A program made the translations under genes and the position numbers. 64,000 nt of DNA. It comes from Wolbachia endosymbiont (group A) of Rhinocyllus conicus. GTDB taxonomy: Bacteria; Pseudomonadota; Alphaproteobacteria; Rickettsiales; Anaplasmataceae. Positions within the stretch are counted from its first letter, which is position 1. Each line of letters opens with the position of its first letter. The notes under the pieces were generated by a model. That model was not told where the DNA came from and ran no database searches. It saw nothing but the letters and a program-made list of their open reading frames with translations. Shown here piece after piece: positions 56,017-63,972 of the stretch. The DNA lies in NCBI RefSeq assembly GCF_947250775.1, contig NZ_OX366349.1:124001-188000 (forward strand), given 5' to 3'.

Positions 56017-57039
56017 TTAATTGTAATAACAAAATTCTGTTTTATTGACCAACATCCTGTGCATAATTACAGCCAATTTTCTTGCTACTGCTACAATTGC
56101 TTTCTTCATCCCTTTTTTCCTTGCAAGTTTTAACCCCCAGCTTTTCAACTTAAAATTTTTCTTACTAACTGTAAGTAAGACTTGTGCAGCTTCATATAAC
56201 ATACTTCGACATTCCATGGGCCCCATTTTTGATATACTACCATGCCGATCAATTTCTCCAGAAGCATATTGTCTTGGTGTTAACCCCATATACGCTCCAA
56301 CTGTACTAGATCTTTCAAATCTATTTGGGTTATCCACTGTTGCTTTATATGTCATTGCTACTATAGTACCAACACCTGGAGCAGTAGTTAATAATTTACA
56401 ATCCTCATCTTTTTTGCCTTGTTCTAAGAGCATCTTGTCAAGTTTTTCCAATGACTTCTCTATTGCCTCTAAACTACAAACTAACGCTCCAATTGAAGCC
56501 TTACTTATTTCATCCAAATCTTTAATTGCTTTTTCTATTCTTAAAGACAAGCTTTCAAATTTTGACCCTTGACCGAGCTTTATCCCGTATATTTTTAATA
56601 ACCCTCTTATTGTCCCAACAATCTGCTGGTAGCTGCATGTTAACTGTCTTCTACTTCCAAGTGCTATTTTAATTTGACAAGATTCATCCGATTTTACTAG
56701 TACTTCTTTATATAGCCCAGCCCTCATCATTTGAGCTATACCTCTTGCATCATTCTTATCGTTTTTATTGATTCTTGCAGACAAAGCTGCTGCCATATGT
56801 CTTGCATCTACACAAACTACTGGCAAGCCAAAACTCCTTAATTTTTTGCACATTGATATTGAAAGTTGTCCACTTTCTACTCCTATAGTTTCGTAATTTT
56901 TGCCTTGTTCAAGCAAGTACTCTGCTATTGCCTTGCTTTCGCTTGCAACAACTCCTTCTTTAACAATCTTTCCTTTCTCATCAACGATACTAATGAAAGT
57001 TTCTTTGAGTGAGACATCTAATCCGCTATAATATTTCAT
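56017..57039 (-). CDS. IS110-family transposase (recombinase), element 1
   Basis: A 340-residue DEDD recombinase. The RuvC-like N-terminal domain has GLDVSLKETFIS (Asp 9), ETIGVESG (Glu) and KNDKNDARGIAQMM (Asp pair near 99-102). The C-terminal Transposase_20 domain has TAPGVGTIVAM and GAYMGLTPRQYASGE with the candidate catalytic Ser. The frame is complete, and GGAG lies before the ATG at 57039. Such enzymes act with a bridge RNA to pair donor and target DNA. Confidence 0.93.
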   Translation of the reverse strand: MKYYSGLDVSLKETFISIVDEKGKIVKEGVVASESKAIAEYLLEQGKNYETIGVESGQLSISMCKKLRSFGLPVVCVDARHMAAALSARINKNDKNDARGIAQMMRAGLYKEVLVKSDESCQIKIALGSRRQLTCSYQQIVGTIRGLLKIYGIKLGQGSKFESLSLRIEKAIKDLDEISKASIGALVCSLEAIEKSLEKLDKMLLEQGKKDEDCKLLTTAPGVGTIVAMTYKATVDNPNRFERSSTVGAYMGLTPRQYASGEIDRHGSISKMGPMECRSMLYEAAQVLLTVSKKNFKLKSWGLKLARKKGMKKAIVAVARKLAVIMHRMLVNKTEFCYYN

Positions 57040-58029
57040 GAGACTACTCCTACTGTAAAAGTTTAAATTGTTTTTGAAGAACTTATTCTACTGAATTCGT
57101 TACTTCGTGTTAAAATAATGGAGTATGTCTCTCCATCATTCAACAGCAATTACAGTATGTGCCCAATATTACGCTGCTAAAGCCTATTCAAGACAAGCAG
57201 ATAAAGGTGATCAATACCATGACCTTAAGGAAATTATCTTTATTGCTATAGCAGATTGTATACTGTTTCCTGATAAGTACGAGTACAAATCGAAGCATAC
57301 TATTCGCGATGAAGATACTAATGAACATGATCTAAAAGATTTTTATTTTGTATTTATTGAATTGCCTAAATTTTCCAAAACTAAAGAAGATCAGCTTTCA
57401 AATATAGTTGAGAAGTGGGTGTATTTTTTTAAGTACGCTGACGAAACAGGTGAAGAAGAGTTGGAAAGGATAATAGGAAGTGATGTAATAATCAAAAAAG
57501 CGTATGAAGAGCTAAATAGGTTCAACTGGTCAGAAAAAGAATTTATAGCCTACGAACAAGAGGTCAAGCGTATTCGTGATGAACAGGCTGTCCTTGCTCA
57601 AAAACTCGATGATGCCAAAAAAGAAGGAAAGATTGAAGGAAAGATTGAAGTTGCAAAAGCGATGTTGACTAATAATGTTGATATTAGCACTATTGTCAAG
57701 TGTACAGGTCTTTCTGTCGATGAAGTTCAAGAATTAATTCAAGTTGAGGAAAAATAAACCCTACTATCATCTTTATATTGAGAAATTTAGTATGAAGGAT
57801 CGTTAATCAAACACAAAAACTATAGTAAAAAAAATTAGTTATATAAAAGCCGATATAGACTTTTATTTAATTAACTTTTTCAGGAGAAGTATGCAAGCTA
57901 TAACACTTAATAACCCAATAACAGTTGATGGAATTTCTGTCTCAGAACTTACCGTTAGACGTCCAAAAGTTAGAGATTATCTTGTATCTTGAAAAAAGCA
58001 TCTGGTGTTTTAAGCTTAAGCATTAGGTG

Positions 58030-58170
58030 GAGAAGGGAATAACTTTGAAGATTATCTTAGATATAAAATCTGTTAGCAAGACAAGAGTTCCCTTCTCAAA
58101 AGTACAGGCTGGACGGTATCATAGAAAGACCTAAATGGTTCTAATTCTGTATTCACAAGGTAAGCCTTAC
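58030..58170 (+). ncRNA. Candidate bridge RNA of IS110 element 2
   Basis: The target-binding loop is closed by a perfect 10-bp stem GAGAAGGGAA/TTCCCTTCTC (58030-58039 with 58088-58097) and contains an inner hairpin AGAT/ATCT. Its left side has AGATTATCT (58049-58057), identical to the 9 bases of E1 ending at the insertion point (57974-57982). Its right side has TAGCAAG (58074-58080), which pairs with the other flank CTAGCTA with one mismatch. The donor-binding loop is closed by AGGCT/AGCCT (58106-58110 with 58163-58167). Its left side has GACGGTATC (58112-58120), identical to the element's right end (59873-59881). Its right side has ACAAG (58155-58159), complementary to CTTGT at the left end. 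This is the arrangement known for IS621. Confidence 0.8.
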
Positions 58171-58204
58171 TTTTCATTTTTAATAGTAGTATATGGAGTT
58201 ACAT

Positions 58205-59227
58205 ATGATCAACAACTTTTTAGGTATAGATGTTTCAAAAGAACACTTTGATGTTTCTCTCTCATTTATAAGTAAAAAAGGAAAACGTGAAACTAGAAAA
58301 CGGAAGTTTAAAAACGATGATACAGGGTTTCAAGGTTTGCTGAACTTTCTACAAAAACATAATGTAGAAGAAGTAAAAGCTTGCATGGAATTCACGGGTT
58401 GTTATAGCGAGGCTTTAGCTGAATTTCTATACAATGCTGGACATTTTGTTAGTGTTGTAAACCCAGCTTGCATAAGATTTTATGCAAAAAGTAAGCTTAC
58501 ACGACAAAAAAATGATCAGATTGATGCAGAGATTATTGCAGATTATTGTCAAAAACAGGAACCTTCCCGTTGGATGCCACCATCTCCTAAAAAGAAAAAA
58601 TTAAAACATCTTTATCGTTGCTCAGATGCGTTAAAAAATGAGTTAACATTAGTAAATAATCATTTAGAAAAAAAAGAGAGACTATCTGAAGAAGTTGTAA
58701 ATGCTTGGGAAAGCCTTGCAATGCACATAGAACAATCAATAGAAACAATAAAAAACTCCATACGTGAACTATTAAAACAACACAAAGATTTGTTGGAGGA
58801 CTTTCAACTCCTATTAACTATTCCAGGAATAGGAGAAGAATCAGCAATAGCTATTTTAGCTGAAATTCCTGATATAAAAGCCTTTATAAATGCCAGGCAA
58901 TTGGCAGCATACGCTGGAACTATACCACGAAATATAACATCAGGCTCATCTGTACATGCCAAGCCCAGATTAAGTAAAACCGGTTTACAAACATTACGTA
59001 AGGCAATGTATTTTCCTGCTATAGTAGCTAAGAATCACAATCCTATTGTTATGACTTTTTGCGAAAAATTAAAAGAAAAAGGCAAGCATGCTATGTCTAT
59101 AGTTGGTGCTGCAATGCGTAAGTTACTTCATATAGTCTTTGGTGTTTTAAGTTCAAGAAAGGCTTTTGACCCAGATCATATCAAGAACTACAGAGCTAGA
59201 AGGTTGAATAAAGGTTTAGTACTTTAA
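58205..59227 (+). CDS. IS110-family transposase (recombinase), element 2
   Basis: About 340 residues from ATG 58205 (an upstream in-frame ATG at 58193 is less likely). The DEDD domain has FLGIDVSKEHFDVS (Asp), ACMEFTGCYSE (Glu) and RQKNDQIDAEIIADY (Asp pair). The C-terminal domain has TIPGIGEESAIAIL and AAYAGTIPRNITSGSSV with the candidate catalytic Ser. The frame is intact. The long non-coding region upstream holds the bridge RNA candidate, the layout of the IS110 group proper, unlike element 1. Confidence 0.93.
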   Translation: MINNFLGIDVSKEHFDVSLSFISKKGKRETRKRKFKNDDTGFQGLLNFLQKHNVEEVKACMEFTGCYSEALAEFLYNAGHFVSVVNPACIRFYAKSKLTRQKNDQIDAEIIADYCQKQEPSRWMPPSPKKKKLKHLYRCSDALKNELTLVNNHLEKKERLSEEVVNAWESLAMHIEQSIETIKNSIRELLKQHKDLLEDFQLLLTIPGIGEESAIAILAEIPDIKAFINARQLAAYAGTIPRNITSGSSVHAKPRLSKTGLQTLRKAMYFPAIVAKNHNPIVMTFCEKLKEKGKHAMSIVGAAMRKLLHIVFGVLSSRKAFDPDHIKNYRARRLNKGLVL

Positions 59228-59299
59228 AATTAAAAAATGCTTCCAATCTATATTAATTACAAAAGACTTTAGAATTTTATTTTTTAGGAGTGTAAACTT

Positions 59300-59557
59300 A
59301 TGCAAACAATAATACTCAATAATCCAATAACAGTTGATGGGGTTTCTGTTGCAGAGCTAACTATTAGGCGTCCAAAAGTTAGGGATTATTTGGCAATTGA
59401 ACGCTTAAATGGTAGTGACTTGAGTAAGGAAATCACCCTAACTGCAAATTTAACATCGGTTACGAAGGAAACTGTAGAAGAGTTGGATATTGCAGACTAT
59501 GCTAAAGTACAAGAAGTGCTAAAGGATTTTTTTTCACCGATTATACAAAAAACTTGA
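59300..59557 (+). CDS. Phage tail assembly protein E2 (intact copy, inside IS110 element 2)
   Basis: 85 residues, aligned end to end with the reconstructed E1 product and differing at 11 positions. A ribosome site (TAGGAG) lies before the ATG. The DNA at the place where E1 was split reads GATTATTTGGCAATTG instead of GATTATCTAGCTATTG, so both the CT core and the flank are changed. The product should act as the tail chaperone of this prophage. It belongs to the cargo region of the element. Confidence 0.88.
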   Translation: MQTIILNNPITVDGVSVAELTIRRPKVRDYLAIERLNGSDLSKEITLTANLTSVTKETVEELDIADYAKVQEVLKDFFSPIIQKT

Positions 59558-59673
59558 GATCGAAAGTACTTGCACTCAGCTCTGTCACGGGTGGTGGAAT
59601 TGAGCAAATACTCAATATGGAGATGGATGAGTTTATTCTATGGTGTAAAGCAACAAAGGAAGTTAAATGTTAA
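59554..59673 (+). CDS. gpE'-like overlapping cistron E2'
   Basis: A frame of 39 codons in the -1 phase relative to E2, ending MDEFILWCKATKEVKC, similar to the short GpE family of P2-like phages. A TTG overlaps the E2 stop (TTGA), which would allow coupled initiation. The CAAAAAAC run just before the stop (59546-59553) could instead let ribosomes slip by -1 and make an E-E' fusion. The homologous frame after E1 is conserved, so selection on the product is likely. Confidence 0.6.
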   Translation: MRSKVLALSSVTGGGIEQILNMEMDEFILWCKATKEVKC

Positions 59674-59877
59674 TCTTGAATTTTCTTGCTGATTAACAAA
59701 ATGGTATCTGAAGTTTAAAATCAAAAAATGCTCTTATCGCATCTTATGTGGAATAGTACCTTACACAAATTTATTAAATGTTGTTGGTTAGTGTATAACG
59801 CTATACAGGATGTGGGTTGGAAGTATTTTTTGATTACGGTACAGTTTGAATAATTTTTTTATTGACTCACAAGACGG
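59674..59877. other. Right-end region of IS110 element 2
   Basis: About 200 AT-rich bases with no coding frame. It begins near a stray GGTATCT (59703-59709) and the direct repeat at 59714, and ends at the element terminus GACGGTATCT. Confidence 0.45.
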
Positions 59878-60046
59878 TATCTAGCTATTGAGAGACTTAA
59901 TGGTAGTGATCTAAGTAAGGAAGTAACTTTGACTGCCAATTTGACATCAGTTGCAAAAGAAGCAATTGAAGAGTTAGATATTGCTGATTATGTGAAAATT
60001 CAAGAGGTATTAAAGGATTTTTTTTCACCGATTATCCAAAAAACTT

Positions 60047-60174
60047 GAGATTAGAAATACTAGTGCTTGGCTCTATCATAGGTGGTGGAGTTGAGCACAT
60101 TCTTGATATGGAGATTAGTGAGTTTATTTTATGGAGCAAATTAGCTAGGAAGTTCAAATGTCAGTATTATCGAT
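60047..60174 (+). CDS. gpE'-like cistron E1', overlapping the tape-measure start
   Basis: The -1 frame following the E1 stop encodes LVLGSIIGGGVEHILDMEISEFILWSKLARKFKC and overlaps the first bases of the tape-measure gene. It parallels E2'. It may be made only by coupling or slippage from E1, which is now broken, so expression is uncertain. Confidence 0.45.
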
Positions 60175-62431
60175 AAAAATAGGTGCGGTACTTGATGGCA
60201 GTTTTAATACTGTAATAAAAGGAAGTAGTAGTCAACTCTCTAATCTTGGTGAGAATATAAGAAAGCTTGATTCATCTTTAAAGTCAGTATCAAAGTTTAA
60301 ACAGTTAGGTCATGATGTTTTGACCAGCAGGAGGTCGTGGAAGGGCTTTGAAGATCAAGTAAAATCTTTAGCTAAACAAATGAAAGCGGTGGAGAAACCA
60401 AGCAAAACTTTAAAAGCAGAGTTTGACAAGGCCAAAACCTCCGCAACAAAAGCAAAAGAAGCATACTTAAAAAAGAGAGATGCTTTACATTCATTTAATG
60501 AAGAAGTAAGAAAAAGTGGAAGAAATATTAAGTCATTAGTAAGTGACCAATATAAACTTGGCTCGTCCATTGAAGCGCTGAAAGGCAAGTATGGTAAGCT
60601 TGGGTCTGCAATACGTAGTCACCAAAGTTTTTTAGCAAGTAAAGCACATTTTAAGTCACAAATTATAGAAACTGTTGGACTAGGTCTTTCGCTTGCAGCA
60701 CCAATCAAAGTTGCAATTGACTTTGAAAGTGCTATGGCTGATGTTACAAAAGTGGTAGATTTTAAAAAAGGAACGGATGAAGCAACTAAATTTGCAAAGA
60801 AGTTAAAAGAGATGTCACGTACTATACCATTATCAGCCGCAGAACTGGCACAAATAGCTGCAAGTGGTAGTCAACTTGGTATCAAGAAAGAAGATCTTTT
60901 TATGTTTACAGAAACAGTGGCAAAAATGTCTACAGCATTTGATATGTCTGCAGAGCAAGCAGGTGATTCTATAGCTAAACTCTCTAACGTTTATGGAATT
61001 GATGTTAGTAAAATGGAATACGTTGGTAATGTAATCAATCACTTATCAGATAACACTGCTGCCAAAGCAAAAGATATGGTTGAAGCTCTAGCAATAGTTG
61101 GTGGTACTGCAAAACAATTTGGTCTTGACATCAAGGAAACAAGTAGTTTAGTAAATGCCTTCGTTAGTTTAGGTAAACAACCAGCAAAAGCTGCAACTGC
61201 TATAAATGCTCTACTTAGTAAACTTCAGACTGCTGAAGAACAAGGAGGGGATTTTAAAGCAGCATTAGAGCAAATGGGCATAACTGCAGAAGAAATAGTA
61301 CAAAGAATAAGCGAAAACGGCGAAGAAGCATTACTCTACTTTTTTCAAGCTCTAAAGAAAATGGATAACCAGGAACGTTCTACAATCCTTATGAAACTTT
61401 TCGGTCAGGAATATCAAGATGATATTGCATTATTAGCTGGAAGTTTTAACAAATACGAAAATGCTATAAGGTTACTAGCTGACACAGAAGAGTACAAGAG
61501 CTCGTTGCAGAAAGAATTTCAAAACCGTGTAGACACCACAGCCAGTAAATTACGACTTCTTCGCAACGCAATAGCTGAAGTTGGTATGAACCTGGGTTCA
61601 GTGATGCTGCCTACTTTAAAATCTATAGCTGAATTTTTACAAGAAAAAACTAGAAGCATAGCGTTATTTGCAGAAAAATATCCAACTTTAACCAAAGCAA
61701 TCATGGGTACTGTAGCAGCCTTGATAAGTTTAAAAGTTGTAGCAGTGGGACTAGGATACGGATTTACATTGCTAGGAAGTACGATTTTTAGTCTGAAAGC
61801 AAACCTACTTGGAGTATTTTCATTTTTATCAGCTACAGTTTTTCCTGCAGTAGTAACAGGACTAAGAGCAGTAACACTCGCTATAATGAGTAACCCTATA
61901 GGACTTTTAATTACTGGACTTGTCACTGGCGCAGCACTTGTTATAACTAACTGGCAAAAGGTAAAAGACTTTTTCTCTAGCTTTTGGAAATCGATAATAA
62001 AACCCATAGAAGAAGCTTTTTCATGGATAGGTGAAAGTATATTTGGAAAAGTATTGGGAAATAGCCCACTGAAAGAGTTTGAAAAAAGAAAAACTGAAGT
62101 AAAAGCAGTGCACACTCCCCTAAAAAGTAATATTCTCAACAGTGGAAATCCTGTGCTAGGTAACAGTATAATTAAAGAATTTTCAAAGAGAAATAAAAAT
62201 AGCTTCAGAGTCAAAAGCCTTATTGAGGAGACAGAGAGCGATAAGATATTTGCAAGGAGTAAGTTTGAAAATAAAGAACAAAATAAAACTCAGAACATCA
62301 CTAATAATTACACTATCAGCATTAAAGCAGAACCTAACCAAGATGTTCGTAGTCTTGCAGATGAAGTAATAAAAAGGATAAGAGAAAAGTCACGTGATGT
62401 TTTATTTGATACGGTAGAGACATTTTATTGA
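60158..62431 (+). CDS. Phage tail tape measure protein
   Basis: 757 residues. The N-terminus is coiled-coil and Lys-rich (residues 40-140). The TP901-type core follows at about 165-420, with FESAMADVTKVVDF and the Gly/Ser-rich AQIAASGSQLGI. Hydrophobic segments lie at about 520-600 (LLGSTIFSLKANLLGVFSFLSATVFP, then MSNPIGLLITGLVTGAALVI). The protein sets tail length and helps DNA passage through the membrane. The position after E/E' and before gpU is standard for P2-like tails. Confidence 0.93.
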   Translation: MSVLSIKIGAVLDGSFNTVIKGSSSQLSNLGENIRKLDSSLKSVSKFKQLGHDVLTSRRSWKGFEDQVKSLAKQMKAVEKPSKTLKAEFDKAKTSATKAKEAYLKKRDALHSFNEEVRKSGRNIKSLVSDQYKLGSSIEALKGKYGKLGSAIRSHQSFLASKAHFKSQIIETVGLGLSLAAPIKVAIDFESAMADVTKVVDFKKGTDEATKFAKKLKEMSRTIPLSAAELAQIAASGSQLGIKKEDLFMFTETVAKMSTAFDMSAEQAGDSIAKLSNVYGIDVSKMEYVGNVINHLSDNTAAKAKDMVEALAIVGGTAKQFGLDIKETSSLVNAFVSLGKQPAKAATAINALLSKLQTAEEQGGDFKAALEQMGITAEEIVQRISENGEEALLYFFQALKKMDNQERSTILMKLFGQEYQDDIALLAGSFNKYENAIRLLADTEEYKSSLQKEFQNRVDTTASKLRLLRNAIAEVGMNLGSVMLPTLKSIAEFLQEKTRSIALFAEKYPTLTKAIMGTVAALISLKVVAVGLGYGFTLLGSTIFSLKANLLGVFSFLSATVFPAVVTGLRAVTLAIMSNPIGLLITGLVTGAALVITNWQKVKDFFSSFWKSIIKPIEEAFSWIGESIFGKVLGNSPLKEFEKRKTEVKAVHTPLKSNILNSGNPVLGNSIIKEFSKRNKNSFRVKSLIEETESDKIFARSKFENKEQNKTQNITNNYTISIKAEPNQDVRSLADEVIKRIREKSRDVLFDTVETFY

Positions 62432-62778
62432 TGCTATCTCTTGGTCCGTATAAGTTTGCTTCCACAAGTTTAAAGTATAGCAGAGAAAATCGTTGGAGCA
62501 CGATTGAGTGTATTGAAAATATGCCACTATTACAAAATATCGGTCAAGGTGTAGAAAATATAGATTTAGAAGGAATGATTTATCTGCATAATCTCAACGT
62601 GCTAAATCAATTAAAGAGTGTGAAAGAAACTGAAAAACCACATATTTTAGTAGATAGTTTAGGTAATATTTTAGGACAATTCGTAATTACTAGGTTAGAA
62701 GAAAAGCAGATGTATTTTTTACCTAATGGACTACCAAGAAAAGTTGAATTTAGTTTGAGTTTAAAAAGCTATAGATGA
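62431..62778 (+). CDS. Phage tail protein gpU
   Basis: 115 residues of the P2 gpU family (LGPYKFASTSLKY, then GVENIDLEGMIYL), the tail terminator or tail-completion protein. ATG 62431 overlaps the tape-measure stop as TGATG, so translation is coupled. The frame also allows a TTG one codon earlier. It overlaps gpX by four bases. Confidence 0.88.
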   Translation: MLSLGPYKFASTSLKYSRENRWSTIECIENMPLLQNIGQGVENIDLEGMIYLHNLNVLNQLKSVKETEKPHILVDSLGNILGQFVITRLEEKQMYFLPNGLPRKVEFSLSLKSYR

Positions 62779-62984
62779 CTATATACTATGTGAGTAAAGA
62801 AAATGAGATGTTAGATCTGATTTGCTGGAAACATTACGGATTTACTGATGGAGTAGTGGAATTAGTACTAGCAGAGAACTTGGGTTTGGCAGAATATGGA
62901 AGCTTTTTGCCCGCAGGATTAAAGATAAAGCTTCCTACCATTAAGAAAATAGTACAAAAGTCAAAATTAAAGGTCTGGGAATAA
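62775..62984 (+). CDS. Phage tail protein gpX (LysM-like)
   Basis: 69 residues of the P2 gpX family. The LysM-like fold shows in MLDLICWKHYG and LVLAENLGLAEYGSFLPAGLKIKLP. It overlaps gpU by four bases (ATGA), and gpD follows directly. It is a tail-tip component. Confidence 0.9.
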   Translation: MTIYYVSKENEMLDLICWKHYGFTDGVVELVLAENLGLAEYGSFLPAGLKIKLPTIKKIVQKSKLKVWE

Positions 62985-63929
62985 ATGCAGCCAGATTTTA
63001 TAATAGATAAATGTGAATCAATTAAAGATAGAGTTATATCATTGCACCTTACAGATGAATCAGGAATAATAGATGATGTAGTTGAAGTGTGTGTTGATTA
63101 CAGGGATGAAGGCATAGATATTCCGAATGAATTGAACATAGCACTAGGTTATAAGGAAATTGGAATCTTTCCAATGGGTATATATACAGTCAACGAAGTG
63201 ACTATACAGGGTCCACCTAAGACTCTACTAATCAAAGCTCATGCAACAAATTTAAGAATATCTTTGAAGGCAAAAGTATCAAAAGAATGGCGCAAAATTA
63301 CCATAGAAAACTTAGTAAAAGAAATAGCCCAAAAACATGGATATGGATACAAAGTCGCTGAGGAATTTAAGAATGTATTGATACCCCATATTAATCAGGC
63401 AGATGAAAGTGATATAAGTCTGTTAACAAAGATCGCAACAGAGCGTGAAGCAATGGCAAAATTAGCTGGTGGGTATATATTGTTTATTTCAAAGAATATG
63501 GCAAAATCAGCCACAGGAAAAGCTTTAGGAACAACGACTATTAGACCTCAAGATACAATTAACTGGAAAGTGCATTTTACCGTACGTGATAAGTATAATT
63601 CAGTAGTGGCAAAATGGCATAGCTATGAAAAGGGTGAAACTATTAAAGAAACAGTTGGTAGCGGCGAGCCAAGTTATATTATGTTAGAAATGTACTCAAA
63701 TGCAGAATCAGCACTAAGTGCAGCAAATGCTAAGTTAAAACAACTAAAGCGAAATAATGCAGTATTGGATATCACTATACCTGGTAATCCAGAGTTATTT
63801 GCAGAAGCTAAACTTAATCTTATAGCTTTTAATCAAGCGGTAGATGGTGAATGGATAGTTAACAGAGCGGAGCATACTTTAAATAGCTCAGGTTACCTTA
63901 CTATGTTGTCAGCATCTTTGAGTAAGTAA
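62985..63929 (+). CDS. Phage late control/baseplate protein gpD
   Basis: 314 residues of the P2 gpD (phage_GPD) family, the tail hub protein. It contains DESGIIDDVVEVCVDYRDEGIDIP near the start, the middle domain with QADESDISLLTKIATE (the usual GED/SDxxFLxRLA region) and the C-terminal domain ending VDGEWIVNRAEHTLNSSGYLTMLSASL. The gene begins at the base after the gpX stop. Confidence 0.9.
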   Translation: MQPDFIIDKCESIKDRVISLHLTDESGIIDDVVEVCVDYRDEGIDIPNELNIALGYKEIGIFPMGIYTVNEVTIQGPPKTLLIKAHATNLRISLKAKVSKEWRKITIENLVKEIAQKHGYGYKVAEEFKNVLIPHINQADESDISLLTKIATEREAMAKLAGGYILFISKNMAKSATGKALGTTTIRPQDTINWKVHFTVRDKYNSVVAKWHSYEKGETIKETVGSGEPSYIMLEMYSNAESALSAANAKLKQLKRNNAVLDITIPGNPELFAEAKLNLIAFNQAVDGEWIVNRAEHTLNSSGYLTMLSASLSK

Positions 63930-63972
63930 TGTTAATAAAAAATGAGTAAATGATCTATTTAATATTAAAAAG

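Larger units (their letters stand above)
55743..57160 (-). mobile_element. IS110-family element 1 (IS1111-like layout)
   Basis: 1,418 bp inserted in an Rpn-type gene without a classical target duplication. The dinucleotide GT occurs at both junctions (55741-55742 and 57159-57160), as expected for the core of IS110-type recombination. The transposase is on the minus strand. The non-coding part after its stop (55743-56016, 274 bp) is much longer than the part before it (121 bp), which is the layout of the IS1111 group. It contains a strongly folded RNA candidate. Confidence 0.88.
55464..57757 (+). pseudogene. PD-(D/E)XK (Rpn-type) transposase-like nuclease gene split by IS110 element 1
   Basis: The N-terminal half (55464-55742) begins MALSKFLDPKLDLTFKKIFG and includes VDVLCKDSLGNRYIAEMQLARDKGFEKR, the nuclease core with its Asp and the E-M-Q motif. 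The other half resumes at 57161 with AQYYAAKAYSRQADKG and runs to 57757, ending in a helical tail. Joining base 55742 to 57161 restores a frame of about 290 codons. These proteins of Rickettsiales resemble Rpn recombination-promoting nucleases. The gene is broken but otherwise undamaged, so the insertion is recent. Confidence 0.88.
57983..59882 (+). mobile_element. IS110-family element 2, carrying tail-gene cargo
   Basis: 1,900 bp inserted in the phage tail gene E1. The sequence TATCT lies at both junctions (57978-57982 and 59878-59882), consistent with a CT core as in IS621. It contains, in order: a folded left-end RNA candidate, the recombinase gene, an intact second copy of the tail gene pair (E2 and E2'), and a right end. 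The tail-gene cargo is bracketed by an imperfect 19-bp direct repeat TTTAAAATYAAAAAATGCT (59223-59241 and 59714-59732). Confidence 0.85.
57891..60048 (+). pseudogene. Phage tail assembly protein E1, split by IS110 element 2
   Basis: The 5' part (57891-57982) begins ATG after AGGAGAAG and encodes MQAITLNNPITVDGISVSEL up to RDYL. The 3' part (59883-60048) continues exactly in frame with AIERLNGSDLSKEVTL to FFSPIIQKT. Removing 57983-59882 restores 86 codons, equal in length to the intact copy E2. The product is a small P2 gpE-like tail assembly chaperone, encoded just upstream of the tape measure. The downstream partner cistron E1' (60048-60174) is intact but has lost its in-frame upstream gene. 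Confidence 0.9.

Noticed and set aside
59546..59553. Canonical X-XXY-YYZ slippery site between E2 and E2'
   Set aside because: The A-AAA-AAC heptamer is present but not in the zero-frame register, so only a weaker single-tRNA slip or TTG re-initiation is proposed.
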